A DNA stretch of 64,000 nt from contig NZ_LMHA01000001.1 of assembly GCF_001427635.1 (NCBI RefSeq), forward strand, positions 2,083,133 to 2,147,132. Direction: 5' to 3'. The DNA is from Pseudoxanthomonas sp. Root65 (GTDB taxonomy: Bacteria; Pseudomonadota; Gammaproteobacteria; Xanthomonadales; Xanthomonadaceae). The notes beneath the pieces were generated by a model. It ran no database searches. It was not told where the DNA came from and saw only the letters and a list, made by a program, of their open reading frames with translations. Shown piece by piece: positions 57,285 to 64,000 of this stretch; within the stretch, counting starts at the first letter, position 1; the number at the start of each line of letters is the position of its first letter. The translations under genes and the position numbers were made by a program.

Positions 57285-58172
57285 ATGACCCGAAAGAAGA
57301 AGCGCGCGGTGCACCGCGACCGTCCCACCGTCGCTGCGCCACGACCGGTCACGCCTCCGGACCGCGTGATGCTGGCACTGGCGGTGCTGGGCCTGCTGAT
57401 CACCGGTTATCTGGTGTGGACGGCCGGCAGCGGATCGGCGTCGGCGTTCTGCACCGCCGATGGGGGCTGCGATGCGATCCAGCGCAGCGGTTGGTCGACG
57501 CTGCTCGGCGTGCCGATGGCACTGTGGGGCTTCGGCCTGTACGCGCTGGTCGCGCTGGTATCGCTGTCGCGCAAGGCGTCGCCGCTGCTGCGCTGGCAGC
57601 GCCAGTGGCGGCTGGTGCTGCTGGGCCTGGCAATCAGCGTGTATCTGACGGGGGTGGGCAAGCTGGTGCTGGACGCGTTCTGCGCGGGCTGCCTGGCCTC
57701 GCTGGCGGTGCTGGTGGCGATGTTCGCGTGGCTGCAGCTGCGGCGTCCGGCCGCCGCGCCGGGCCAGGCCTGGGGCCGTTGGTGGGCCGTGCAGGCGGTG
57801 CCGGTGCTGCTGGTGGTGGCGATCCTGCACGTGCACCAGAGCGGCCTGCTGCACCAGCGGCCGGAAAGCCGTCGTGCGGAGGCGCTGGCGCAGCACCTGT
57901 CCGCGTACGGCGCGACGTTCTATGGGGCGTCGTGGTGCGTGGAATGCAGTCGGCAGAAGCGCGTGTTCGGCCATGCCGCGGACCGGCTGCCTTATGTGGA
58001 ATGCGCACCCGGCGGCCGCAATGCCCCGATGACCTCCGCCTGCGTGGCGGCCGGCGTCACCGTCTTCCCTACCTGGGTGATCGACGGGATCGAGCACAAC
58101 GGCGTGATGGAACCGCGTCAGCTGGCGGTGCTGACCCGTTTCGACTGGGACAGGGGTGGCGCCGCGGAGTGA
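57285..58172 (+). CDS. vitamin K epoxide reductase family protein fused to a thioredoxin-like domain
   Basis: A 295-residue membrane oxidoreductase for disulfide bond formation. The VKOR domain (about residues 27-150) has four helices, the loop cysteines Cys56 and Cys62 (FCTADGGCDAIQRSGWSTL) and the quinone-side pair Cys133-Cys136 (FCAGC). After a further helix (about 168-184) a thioredoxin-like domain carries WCVEC (Cys218, Cys221). In known bacterial fusions VKOR reoxidises the linked thioredoxin domain, which replaces DsbB/DsbA. The N-terminus is basic and cytoplasmic. Confidence 0.88.
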   Translation: MTRKKKRAVHRDRPTVAAPRPVTPPDRVMLALAVLGLLITGYLVWTAGSGSASAFCTADGGCDAIQRSGWSTLLGVPMALWGFGLYALVALVSLSRKASPLLRWQRQWRLVLLGLAISVYLTGVGKLVLDAFCAGCLASLAVLVAMFAWLQLRRPAAAPGQAWGRWWAVQAVPVLLVVAILHVHQSGLLHQRPESRRAEALAQHLSAYGATFYGASWCVECSRQKRVFGHAADRLPYVECAPGGRNAPMTSACVAAGVTVFPTWVIDGIEHNGVMEPRQLAVLTRFDWDRGGAAE

Positions 58173-58197
58173 GGACCCGGCACCGGGAAGCGGAAAC

Positions 58198-58224
58198 GAA
58201 AAAGGGCCTTGCGGCCCTTTTTCC
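58198..58224. terminator. bidirectional terminator between the VKOR gene and bamD
   Basis: AAAAAGGGCC-TTGC-GGCCCTTTTT has A/T runs on both sides, so it can end transcription from both converging genes. Confidence 0.88.
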
Positions 58225-58245
58225 TTGCAGCGACCGACCGGCGGG

Positions 58246-59133
58246 TCAGTCGTCCTTGCGCTGGTCCACCGTGTTGCTGGACTTCTCGCCGGCGAACGGG
58301 TTGAGGCGGCGCACCATCCACGGGTAGTCCGGGAACTTGCCGGCCAGCCACGGGTGCTGCGGGTCGTTGAGTTCCAGCACGCGCCTGGCGTCGGCGGCCA
58401 GGGTCTGGTTGCCCAGGTGGGTGTAGGCCTCGGCCAGCACGGCCACGGCGTCGTACTGGTAGCTGCTCTGCGGGTAGGTTTCCAGCAGGTAGCGGGCGCG
58501 GCTGGCGGCCGACACCCAGGCGTCGCGGCGCAGGTAGTAGATGGCGGTGTCCAGCTCGTGCAGGGCGAACTGGTCGCGCAGCGCGATCATGCGCTGGCGC
58601 GCATCGGCGGCGTAGCGGCTGTTGGGATAGTTCTCGGCGACGCGGGCGAAGTCGTTGTAGCCCTGCATCGGCGTGGCCAGGTCGCGGCGGCTGGCGTCCA
58701 GGCGCCACACCTTCTGCAGGAACACCGTGTCGCGGTTGGAATTGGCCAGCCCGCGCAGGTAGTACATGTACGGGATGTTGCGGTGGGTCGGGTAGGTGCG
58801 GATGAAGCGGTCGATCGTGGTGACGGCTTCGTCCAGCTTGCCGGCCTTGTACTCGGCGTAGGCGGTTTCCATCAGCGCCTGCTCGGTGTACGGGCCATAC
58901 GGGTACTGGGCGATCAGGCGGCGGAAGTTCAGCAGGCCGCGGTCCCAGTTGTTGTTGACCATCGAGCGGTGGCCTTCCTCGTACAGCACCTCGACGGGCT
59001 GGTTCTCGGCCGCGTCCTTCTTCTTGAAGATCTTGCCGCAGCCGGTGCCGGCGAAGGCGACGACCAAGGCCAGCAGCACGAGGCGGGAGGTCGCGGAAGA
59101 GCGGGAGAAGCGGGGGAAGGCACGCTGGGTCAT
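58246..59133 (-). CDS. bamD: outer membrane assembly lipoprotein BamD
   Basis: Essential lipoprotein of the BAM complex that inserts beta-barrel proteins. From ATG 59133 the 295-residue precursor has a signal peptide ending at the lipobox AFAGTGC (Cys32), then a TPR domain with [58 protein letters not shown] and [20 protein letters not shown]. The C-terminal tail is short and charged. It is divergent from rluD, the classic bamD-rluD-pgeF arrangement. A longer open frame upstream is antisense to rluD and rejected. Confidence 0.95.
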   Translation of the reverse strand: MTQRAFPRFSRSSATSRLVLLALVVAFAGTGCGKIFKKKDAAENQPVEVLYEEGHRSMVNNNWDRGLLNFRRLIAQYPYGPYTEQALMETAYAEYKAGKLDEAVTTIDRFIRTYPTHRNIPYMYYLRGLANSNRDTVFLQKVWRLDASRRDLATPMQGYNDFARVAENYPNSRYAADARQRMIALRDQFALHELDTAIYYLRRDAWVSAASRARYLLETYPQSSYQYDAVAVLAEAYTHLGNQTLAADARRVLELNDPQHPWLAGKFPDYPWMVRRLNPFAGEKSSNTVDQRKDD

Positions 59134-59251
59134 GGGCTGGCGGCAGGCCGCGGCAGGGAAACAGGCCGTCGATGATAGCCTAGGCGCCGCCTTCGCCATG
59201 AACATTCGGCCAATACGGACCGGGACATGGCCTGCCTGGACGTCCTTGAGC

Positions 59252-60226
59252 ATGACCGAACCCGATACCCCCGACACCCTCCGCACCGCGATCGTGCCCG
59301 ACAGCGCCGCCGGACGGCGCTTCGACGCCGCCCTGGCGGAACTGTTCCCCGAATTCTCCCGCTCGCGCCTGACCGAGTGGATCAAGTCCGGCAACGCCCT
59401 GCTGGACGGCCAGGTGGTGCGCCCGCGCGACCCCGTCCGCGGCGGCGAGACCGCCAGCTTGGACGTGGTGCTGGATACCCAGACCCATGCCGAGCCCGAG
59501 GACATCCCGCTGGACATCCTGTACGAGGACGAGCACGTCTTCGTGCTGGACAAGCCGGCCGGCCTGGTCGTGCACCCCGGCGCCGGCAATCCGACCGGCA
59601 CGCTGGTCAATGCGCTGCTGTTCCGCGATCCGTCGCTGTCGGCACTGCCGCGCGCGGGGATTGTGCACCGGCTGGACAAGGACACCTCCGGCGTCATGGT
59701 GGTGGCACGCACGGTGCCGGCGCACACCTCGCTGGTGGCGCAGCTGGCCTCGCGCGACGTGCACCGCCAGTACCTGGCCGTGGTGGTCGGGGCGATGGTG
59801 TCCGGTGGCACCGCCAATGCGCCGATCGACCGCCATCCGCGCGACCGCCTGAAGATGGCCGTGCGCGAAGACGGACGCGACGCCGTCACGCATTACCGGC
59901 TGCGCGAGCGTTTCCGCGCACACACGGCACTGGAATGCCGGCTGGAAACCGGCCGTACGCACCAGATCCGCGTGCACATGGCGCACATCAAGTACCCGAT
60001 CATCGGCGATCCGCTGTATGGCGGTCCGTTGCGGCTGCCGAAGGGGGCCAGCGAGGAGCTGATCGCCGTGCTGCGCAGCTTCCGGCGGCAGGCGTTGCAT
60101 GCCGAAACGCTGGAGTTCGCCCATCCCGTCAGCGGCGAGCCTGTCCGCGTCTCCGCACCGGTGCCGGCCGACATGGTCGCGCTGCTGGCGGCGTTGCGCG
60201 CCGACAGCAAGGCCCAGCGCGGATGA
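59252..60226 (+). CDS. rluD: 23S rRNA pseudouridine synthase RluD
   Basis: Makes pseudouridines 1911, 1915 and 1917 in helix 69 of 23S rRNA. The 324-residue protein has an S4 RNA-binding domain ([20 protein letters not shown], about residues 21-40) and a pseudouridylate synthase domain with [15 protein letters not shown], the catalytic Asp142 in [33 protein letters not shown] and IIGDPLYGG. Its stop overlaps the pgeF start by four bases. Confidence 0.95.
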   Translation: MTEPDTPDTLRTAIVPDSAAGRRFDAALAELFPEFSRSRLTEWIKSGNALLDGQVVRPRDPVRGGETASLDVVLDTQTHAEPEDIPLDILYEDEHVFVLDKPAGLVVHPGAGNPTGTLVNALLFRDPSLSALPRAGIVHRLDKDTSGVMVVARTVPAHTSLVAQLASRDVHRQYLAVVVGAMVSGGTANAPIDRHPRDRLKMAVREDGRDAVTHYRLRERFRAHTALECRLETGRTHQIRVHMAHIKYPIIGDPLYGGPLRLPKGASEELIAVLRSFRRQALHAETLEFAHPVSGEPVRVSAPVPADMVALLAALRADSKAQRG

Positions 60227-60993
60227 ACCGCGCGCCGGCGGTGCTTGCCGACTGGCCGGCACCGGCCGGCGTGCACGCGTTCACCACGCTGCGGCATGGC
60301 GCCGGCGTGTCGGCCGCGCCGTTCGACACCTTCAATCTCGGCAACAAATACGCCGCCGACGGCGATGATCCGGCCACGGTGGCGCGCAACCGTGCGCAAC
60401 TGGTCGAACTCGCCGGCCTGCCGTCACCGCCGCACTGGCTGAAGCAGGTGCACGGCATCGATGTGCTGCGCGTTGAAACCCCCGCCGATCCGGATGCCAC
60501 GGAACCTGTGGCCGATGCGCTGGTGACCTCGACCCCCGGCGTGGTCCTGGCGATCCTGACCGCCGATTGCCTGCCGGTGGTGTTCGCGGCCAAGGACGGC
60601 CGCGAGATCGCCACTGCGCACGCTGGCTGGCCCGGGCTGTCGAAAGGGATGCTGGAGGTCACGCTGGCGGCGATGCGGACACCGCCGGCGGAGGTGATCG
60701 CCTGGATCGGCCCGGCGGCGGGACCAGCACGCTACGAAGTGGGCAGGGACGTCTTCGACGTGTTCGTCGCCCACGATGCGGACGCCGAAGGCTGCTTCGT
60801 GCCGACGCGCGTGGGCCATTGGCTGGCCGATCTGCCGGCACTCGCACGCCGACGGCTCGTCGCACGTGGCATGGCGCCCACCGACATCCACGGCGGCGAT
60901 CTCTGCACGATCAGCGAGCCTGCACGCTTCTTCTCGCACCGCCGCGACGGTCGCAGTGGCCGCATCGCCACGCTGGCATGGATGCAGCCGTAA
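60223..60993 (+). CDS. pgeF: peptidoglycan editing factor PgeF (YfiH/LACC1 family)
   Basis: Cytosolic enzyme that in E. coli hydrolyses mis-incorporated UDP-MurNAc-L-Ser; the same family has purine nucleoside phosphorylase and oxidase-type activities (LACC1), so reports of function differ. The 256-residue protein starts [20 protein letters not shown] and has [35 protein letters not shown], the metal-site [14 protein letters not shown] and the late [20 protein letters not shown]. It is coupled to rluD as in most gammaproteobacteria and overlaps the next gene by 16 bases. Confidence 0.92.
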   Translation: MNRAPAVLADWPAPAGVHAFTTLRHGAGVSAAPFDTFNLGNKYAADGDDPATVARNRAQLVELAGLPSPPHWLKQVHGIDVLRVETPADPDATEPVADALVTSTPGVVLAILTADCLPVVFAAKDGREIATAHAGWPGLSKGMLEVTLAAMRTPPAEVIAWIGPAAGPARYEVGRDVFDVFVAHDADAEGCFVPTRVGHWLADLPALARRRLVARGMAPTDIHGGDLCTISEPARFFSHRRDGRSGRIATLAWMQP

Positions 60994-61511
60994 GGTCGCT
61001 GTTCGCGCAGTTGCTGGGGCCAGCGTTCGATACGCTGCCGGCGCCGGTGCGTGCACTGCATCTGGCGCAGGGCATCCACCGGTATCGGGGTGATGTCGCC
61101 GTCGAGCGCGGCGGTGGCGCGCTGTCGCGGATCGTGGCGGCCGCCACGCACCTCCCGCCCGCCGGCGACGGCCCGCTCTGCGTGGAGATCGATGCGTCGC
61201 CGGACTCCGAGCGCTGGACCCGCTTCATCGGCGGCCGCGCGATGCCCTCGCGCCTGTGGCGCGACGGCGACGTGCTGTGCGAGCGCCTCGGGCTGGCGAC
61301 CTTCGGTTTCCGGCTGGAGGTCGTGGACGCGGCCATCGTCTGGCGCGTGGTGCGCGTCCGCGTGTTCGGCCTGTCGCTGCCCGCGCGCTGGTTCACCGGC
61401 GTGGGTGCGCGCGAATCCGCCGAGGGCGAACGCTACCGGTTCGATGTATGGGCGGCGTTGCCGCTAGCCGGTCGGCTGGTGCATTACCGGGGATGGCTGG
61501 ATGCCGGATGA
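60978..61511 (+). CDS. DUF4166 domain protein
   Basis: A 177-residue protein of the DUF4166 family, function unknown. It starts [20 protein letters not shown] and has the family-like LPAPVRALHLAQGIHRYRGD segment (about residues 19-38), RWTRFIGGRAMPSRLW and RRVRVFGLSLPARWF-type RVRVFGLSLPARWFTGVGAR near residue 130. In many genomes DUF4166 is part of larger proteins with sugar-nucleotide or NAD-binding domains; here it is alone. ATG 60978 lies inside pgeF (16-base overlap), so it is likely coupled to it, and its end overlaps the DCC gene. Confidence 0.7.
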   Translation: MDAAVRSLFAQLLGPAFDTLPAPVRALHLAQGIHRYRGDVAVERGGGALSRIVAAATHLPPAGDGPLCVEIDASPDSERWTRFIGGRAMPSRLWRDGDVLCERLGLATFGFRLEVVDAAIVWRVVRVRVFGLSLPARWFTGVGARESAEGERYRFDVWAALPLAGRLVHYRGWLDAG

Positions 61512-61914
61512 TCCCGCGCGCCGCGATGGCCCGATCATCGTCTTCGATGGCATCTGCGTGCTGTGCAACGGCTGGGTGCGGTTCCTGCTGAAGCACGACC
61601 GCGCCGGGCGCTACCGCTTCGCCGCGATGCAGTCGGCATCAGGGCGTGCGCTGCTGGCGACGCACGGACTGGACCCCGACGATCCGGCGTCGTTCCTGCT
61701 GGTGGACGGAACGCAGGCCTGGACGGACAGCGATGCGATCCAGCGCGTGCTGACCGGCCTGGGCGGCGCGTGGCGACTCGCCGGCATGATCGCCTGGGTG
61801 CCGCGCTTCGTGCGCGATCCGCTCTACCGTTGGATCGCACGGCATCGCTACCGCCTGTTCGGCACGACCGAATGCCGCGTGCCGACGGACGAGGAGCGGG
61901 CAAGGTTCCTGTAG
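61501..61914 (+). CDS. DCC family (DUF393) thiol oxidoreductase-like protein
   Basis: A 137-residue protein of the DCC family, named for the N-terminal motif D-x-x-C-x-x-C seen here as VFDGICVLCNGWVRFLLKHD (Cys19, Cys22). Further family features are FAAMQSASGRALLATHGLDP, a SFLLVDGTQAWTDSDAIQRV stretch and RDPLYRWIARHRYRLFG near the end. A thioredoxin-like redox role is proposed for the family but not proven. It overlaps the DUF4166 gene by 11 bases, so both probably depend on the rluD-pgeF transcript. Confidence 0.85.
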   Translation: MPDDPARRDGPIIVFDGICVLCNGWVRFLLKHDRAGRYRFAAMQSASGRALLATHGLDPDDPASFLLVDGTQAWTDSDAIQRVLTGLGGAWRLAGMIAWVPRFVRDPLYRWIARHRYRLFGTTECRVPTDEERARFL

Positions 61915-61978
61915 CGTCGCCATGGGCACGATGGGCGGTGGACGGATCCTGCGGTCGTGCGCACGGCGCACGCTACGC

Positions 61979-62082
61979 CGTCATCCCGGCGCAGGCCGGG
62001 ACCCAGCGACTTTTTCCCTTGCAGGACATTCGCTGCCCACGAGCGTCAACGACACTGGGTCCCGGCTTCCGCCGGGATGACG
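61979..62082. repeat. paired inverted GTCATCCCGGC repeat
   Basis: CGTCATCCCGGCGCAGGCCG, then GGACCCAG (61979-62006) faces CTGGGTCCCGGCTTCCGCCG, then GGATGACG (62055-62082). The two units are nearly perfect reverse complements with 48 bases between, and lie between the DCC gene and the convergent TonB-dependent receptor. Same family as 2331-2437. Confidence 0.85.
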
Positions 62083-62095
62083 GCGTTCCTTGAAC

Positions 62096-64000
62096 TCAGA
62101 ACGTGTAGCGCACCCGGGTGTAGTAGTACGCGCCGTTGCTGCCGATCGGCGACAGCACGTCGTAGGGCAGGTTGCCGAAATAGGAAATGTCCGCGCTCGA
62201 CAGGTCCGGGTATTCATCGGTCAGGTTCAGGCCGCCCAGCGCCACGCTCCACTTCGGCGAGACGCGGTACTCGACTTCCGCATCCAGCTGCCATTCCGCG
62301 CCATAGGTCTGCTCCGGCTCGAAGCCGCCGCCGAAGTTGAACACGCGCTTGGCGCTGCCATGGCGGGTGACGCGGCCCAGCAGCGACCAGGCCGTGCTGT
62401 CCCAACTGGCGGTGAAGATGCCGCGCGTGCGCGGCGCGGCATCGGTCAGCGTGTTGCTCTCCTCCACGCCGAACAGCACGTAGCCCGGATCGATCGCCAG
62501 CAGTTCGGCCGGCGTGGCGGCGATGTTCTTCAGCTCGGTCTTGGCATAGCTGTAGGCACCGGTCAGCAGCAGGTTGCCGTCGCCGAGTTGCTGGCGCCAG
62601 TTGGCGACCAGTTCGGCGCCTTCGGTCCGGGTGTCGGCGGCGTTGATGAAGAAGTTGGCGCTCTGCACGCCCGGCACACCGAAATTGTCCAGCACGAAAT
62701 CGGTCAGCGCGTCGCCGGTGATGCGTTCGGTGATCGCCACGCGGTCGTCGATGTCGATGCGGAACACGTCCAGCGACAGGTCGAAGTGCTCGCCGATGCG
62801 GCTGGTGAAGCCGAGGCTGAGGTTCAGCGCCTTTTCCGGGTCCAGATCCTGCGCGCCCAGCGCGCGGGCGATCGGATTGTTGACCGACAGCAGGCGGCCC
62901 TGGGTGAGCTGGCCGGAGGCATCGTAGCCGGTGGAGGTGGACTCGAAACCGATCTGGCTCAGCGACGGGGCGCGGAAGTTGTTCGATACCGAACCGCGCA
63001 GCGCGAACGCCGGTGCGAATTCGTAGCGCGCGGCCGCCTTGCCGGTCAGTTCGCCACCGAAGTCGTCGTAGTGCTCGTAGCGCGCGGCGAGGTCGGTGGT
63101 GAACTTCTCGCCCCACTGGCTGCTGAGGCTGGCGTAGAGGCTGGAGACGTCGCGGTCGAGGTCGGCGGTGTCCTGCGGCGTCAGTCCGCCACCGGCTTGC
63201 GAACCGGTGGGGCGGTCGGTGAAGGGACCGGCCGCGTAGGAGGCCGGATCGCCGGCGCCGGTCTCGAAGGTCTCGTGGCGGAATTCCACGCCGGTGGCGA
63301 AGGTGTGTGCGCCGAACACGCGGCTCAGGTCGAAGTTCGCCAGCGTCTGCGCCGACTCGTAGTCGCCGGTCTTGAAGCGCGTCGGGCTGGCCGGCCCGAG
63401 CGAGGCATTGAGCGAGTTGCGCAGGCGGTAGGTGAACTCGTTGCGGCCGTGGTTGAGGCTGGCGTCGTAATCCCACTCGCCCCACTGACCGCGCACGCCG
63501 GCCACGCCGGCCAGGTCCAGGTTCTCGCCTTCGGAAATCGGGCGATAGCCGTTCGGGTAGACCTCCTTCCAGTTCGCCACGCCGTCGGGGTAGCGGAAGT
63601 AGTTGGCGCCTTCGGTATCGCTCTGGTGGTAGGTGCCGAACGCGTAGAACTCGGCCGATTCGCCCAGCGGTACGGCGGCGTTGAGCCATGCGTTGATGTC
63701 GCGCGAACTGCCGTCGCCCAGTACGTAGTTGCGCTGGCCGGCCAGCGCGAGGTTGTCGGGTGTCTGTTCCTCGAAGAACGGAATCTGGTCGAAACCGGCG
63801 CGGTTGGTGCCCTCGCGCTGCTTGTATTCCAGGCCCACGCGGAAGAAGCCGCCGTCGCCGATCCGGTCGCCGACTTGCGCACTGAAGAACCCGGTCTGGC
63901 CGTCGGTGACGGTCTGGTCGATCGGTTCCACCTTGGTGTGGTGCGCGCCATAACTGGCCTCGAACGCACCGCCTTCCGGCGCGTCGTTGAGGATCACGTT
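62096..64000 (-). CDS. TonB-dependent outer membrane receptor, N-terminus outside window
   Basis: The C-terminal 634 residues of a TonB-dependent receptor. The visible part begins inside the plug/barrel junction (ILNDAPEGGAFEASYGAHHT) and runs through barrel strands to the typical terminal aromatic strand YYYTRVRYTF. Landmarks are FAPAFALRGSVSNNFRAPSL (the conserved NFRAPS-type segment), LNLSLGFTSRIGEHFDLSLD and GLNLTDEYPD. The plug domain, TonB box and signal peptide are not in the window. The ligand is unknown; no transport partner is visible next to it. Confidence 0.93.
   Translation of the reverse strand, partial: NVILNDAPEGGAFEASYGAHHTKVEPIDQTVTDGQTGFFSAQVGDRIGDGGFFRVGLEYKQREGTNRAGFDQIPFFEEQTPDNLALAGQRNYVLGDGSSRDINAWLNAAVPLGESAEFYAFGTYHQSDTEGANYFRYPDGVANWKEVYPNGYRPISEGENLDLAGVAGVRGQWGEWDYDASLNHGRNEFTYRLRNSLNASLGPASPTRFKTGDYESAQTLANFDLSRVFGAHTFATGVEFRHETFETGAGDPASYAAGPFTDRPTGSQAGGGLTPQDTADLDRDVSSLYASLSSQWGEKFTTDLAARYEHYDDFGGELTGKAAARYEFAPAFALRGSVSNNFRAPSLSQIGFESTSTGYDASGQLTQGRLLSVNNPIARALGAQDLDPEKALNLSLGFTSRIGEHFDLSLDVFRIDIDDRVAITERITGDALTDFVLDNFGVPGVQSANFFINAADTRTEGAELVANWRQQLGDGNLLLTGAYSYAKTELKNIAATPAELLAIDPGYVLFGVEESNTLTDAAPRTRGIFTASWDSTAWSLLGRVTRHGSAKRVFNFGGGFEPEQTYGAEWQLDAEVEYRVSPKWSVALGGLNLTDEYPDLSSADISYFGNLPYDVLSPIGSNGAYYYTRVRYTF

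Overview
The window is GC-rich chromosomal DNA (most genes about 65-70% G+C) from a gammaproteobacterium of the family Xanthomonadaceae/Lysobacteraceae. A Pseudoxanthomonas, Lysobacter or Xanthomonas relative fits best; the genus is not resolved. Support comes from the gene orders (ribD..ribE-ribB-ribH-nusB-thiL; the division/cell-wall cluster mraZ to lpxC without murD; pilC-pilD-coaE; pilS-pilR), from a ribB with a degenerate GTP cyclohydrolase domain, and from many paired inverted intergenic repeats typical of this family. Most of the window is core housekeeping sequence.

Layout. 1-5838 (+): riboflavin genes with an FMN riboswitch, followed by nusB, a small HhH protein and thiL. 6001-9207 (-): FAD-dependent 2-hydroxyacid dehydrogenase, YraN, LpoA-like lipoprotein. 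9270-11698 (+): rsmI, a chromate transporter and RNase P RNA, then four tandem hairpins. 11905-12675 (-): NRDE/TANGO2-type protein. 12886-30169 (+): the division and peptidoglycan cluster mraZ-rsmH-ftsL-ftsI-murE-murF-mraY-ftsW-murG-murC-ddl-ftsQ-ftsA-ftsZ-lpxC. Its promoter carries a 10-bp-periodic MraZ operator, with a DnaA box and a palindrome upstream; most junctions are stop/start overlaps. Then dciA (-), an M23 peptidase, secA and a Nudix-ThiE fusion.

35840-52590 is the type IV pilus locus: coaE, pilD, pilC, pilB, three very short pilins each with its own sigma-54 promoter, pilR and pilS, all on the minus strand. Between the first pilin and the other two lies a cassette of lower G+C. 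It has five plus-strand genes (a polyprenyl-phosphate-type GT2, a methyltransferase, a flippase-like membrane protein, a second methyltransferase, a GT4) and one minus-strand gene for a TMTC-like GT-C membrane protein with a TPR-like tail. I read this cassette as a candidate pilin (or other surface) glycosylation system: GT2 loads a sugar on the lipid carrier, the flippase-like protein moves it, and the GT-C enzyme transfers it in the periplasm. This is inference from gene families and neighbourhood.

52791-64000: sucCD; a DUF559 endonuclease-like gene bracketed by 40-bp inverted repeats beside a hexanucleotide tandem repeat; glutamine-dependent NAD synthase; a VKOR-thioredoxin fusion; bamD (-); rluD, pgeF, a DUF4166 gene and a DCC-family gene; and a TonB-dependent receptor (-) cut by the window end. 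At least six families of inverted-repeat elements sit in intergenic gaps, several inside operons. One of them has lengthened the rsmH reading frame and another the DUF559 frame.
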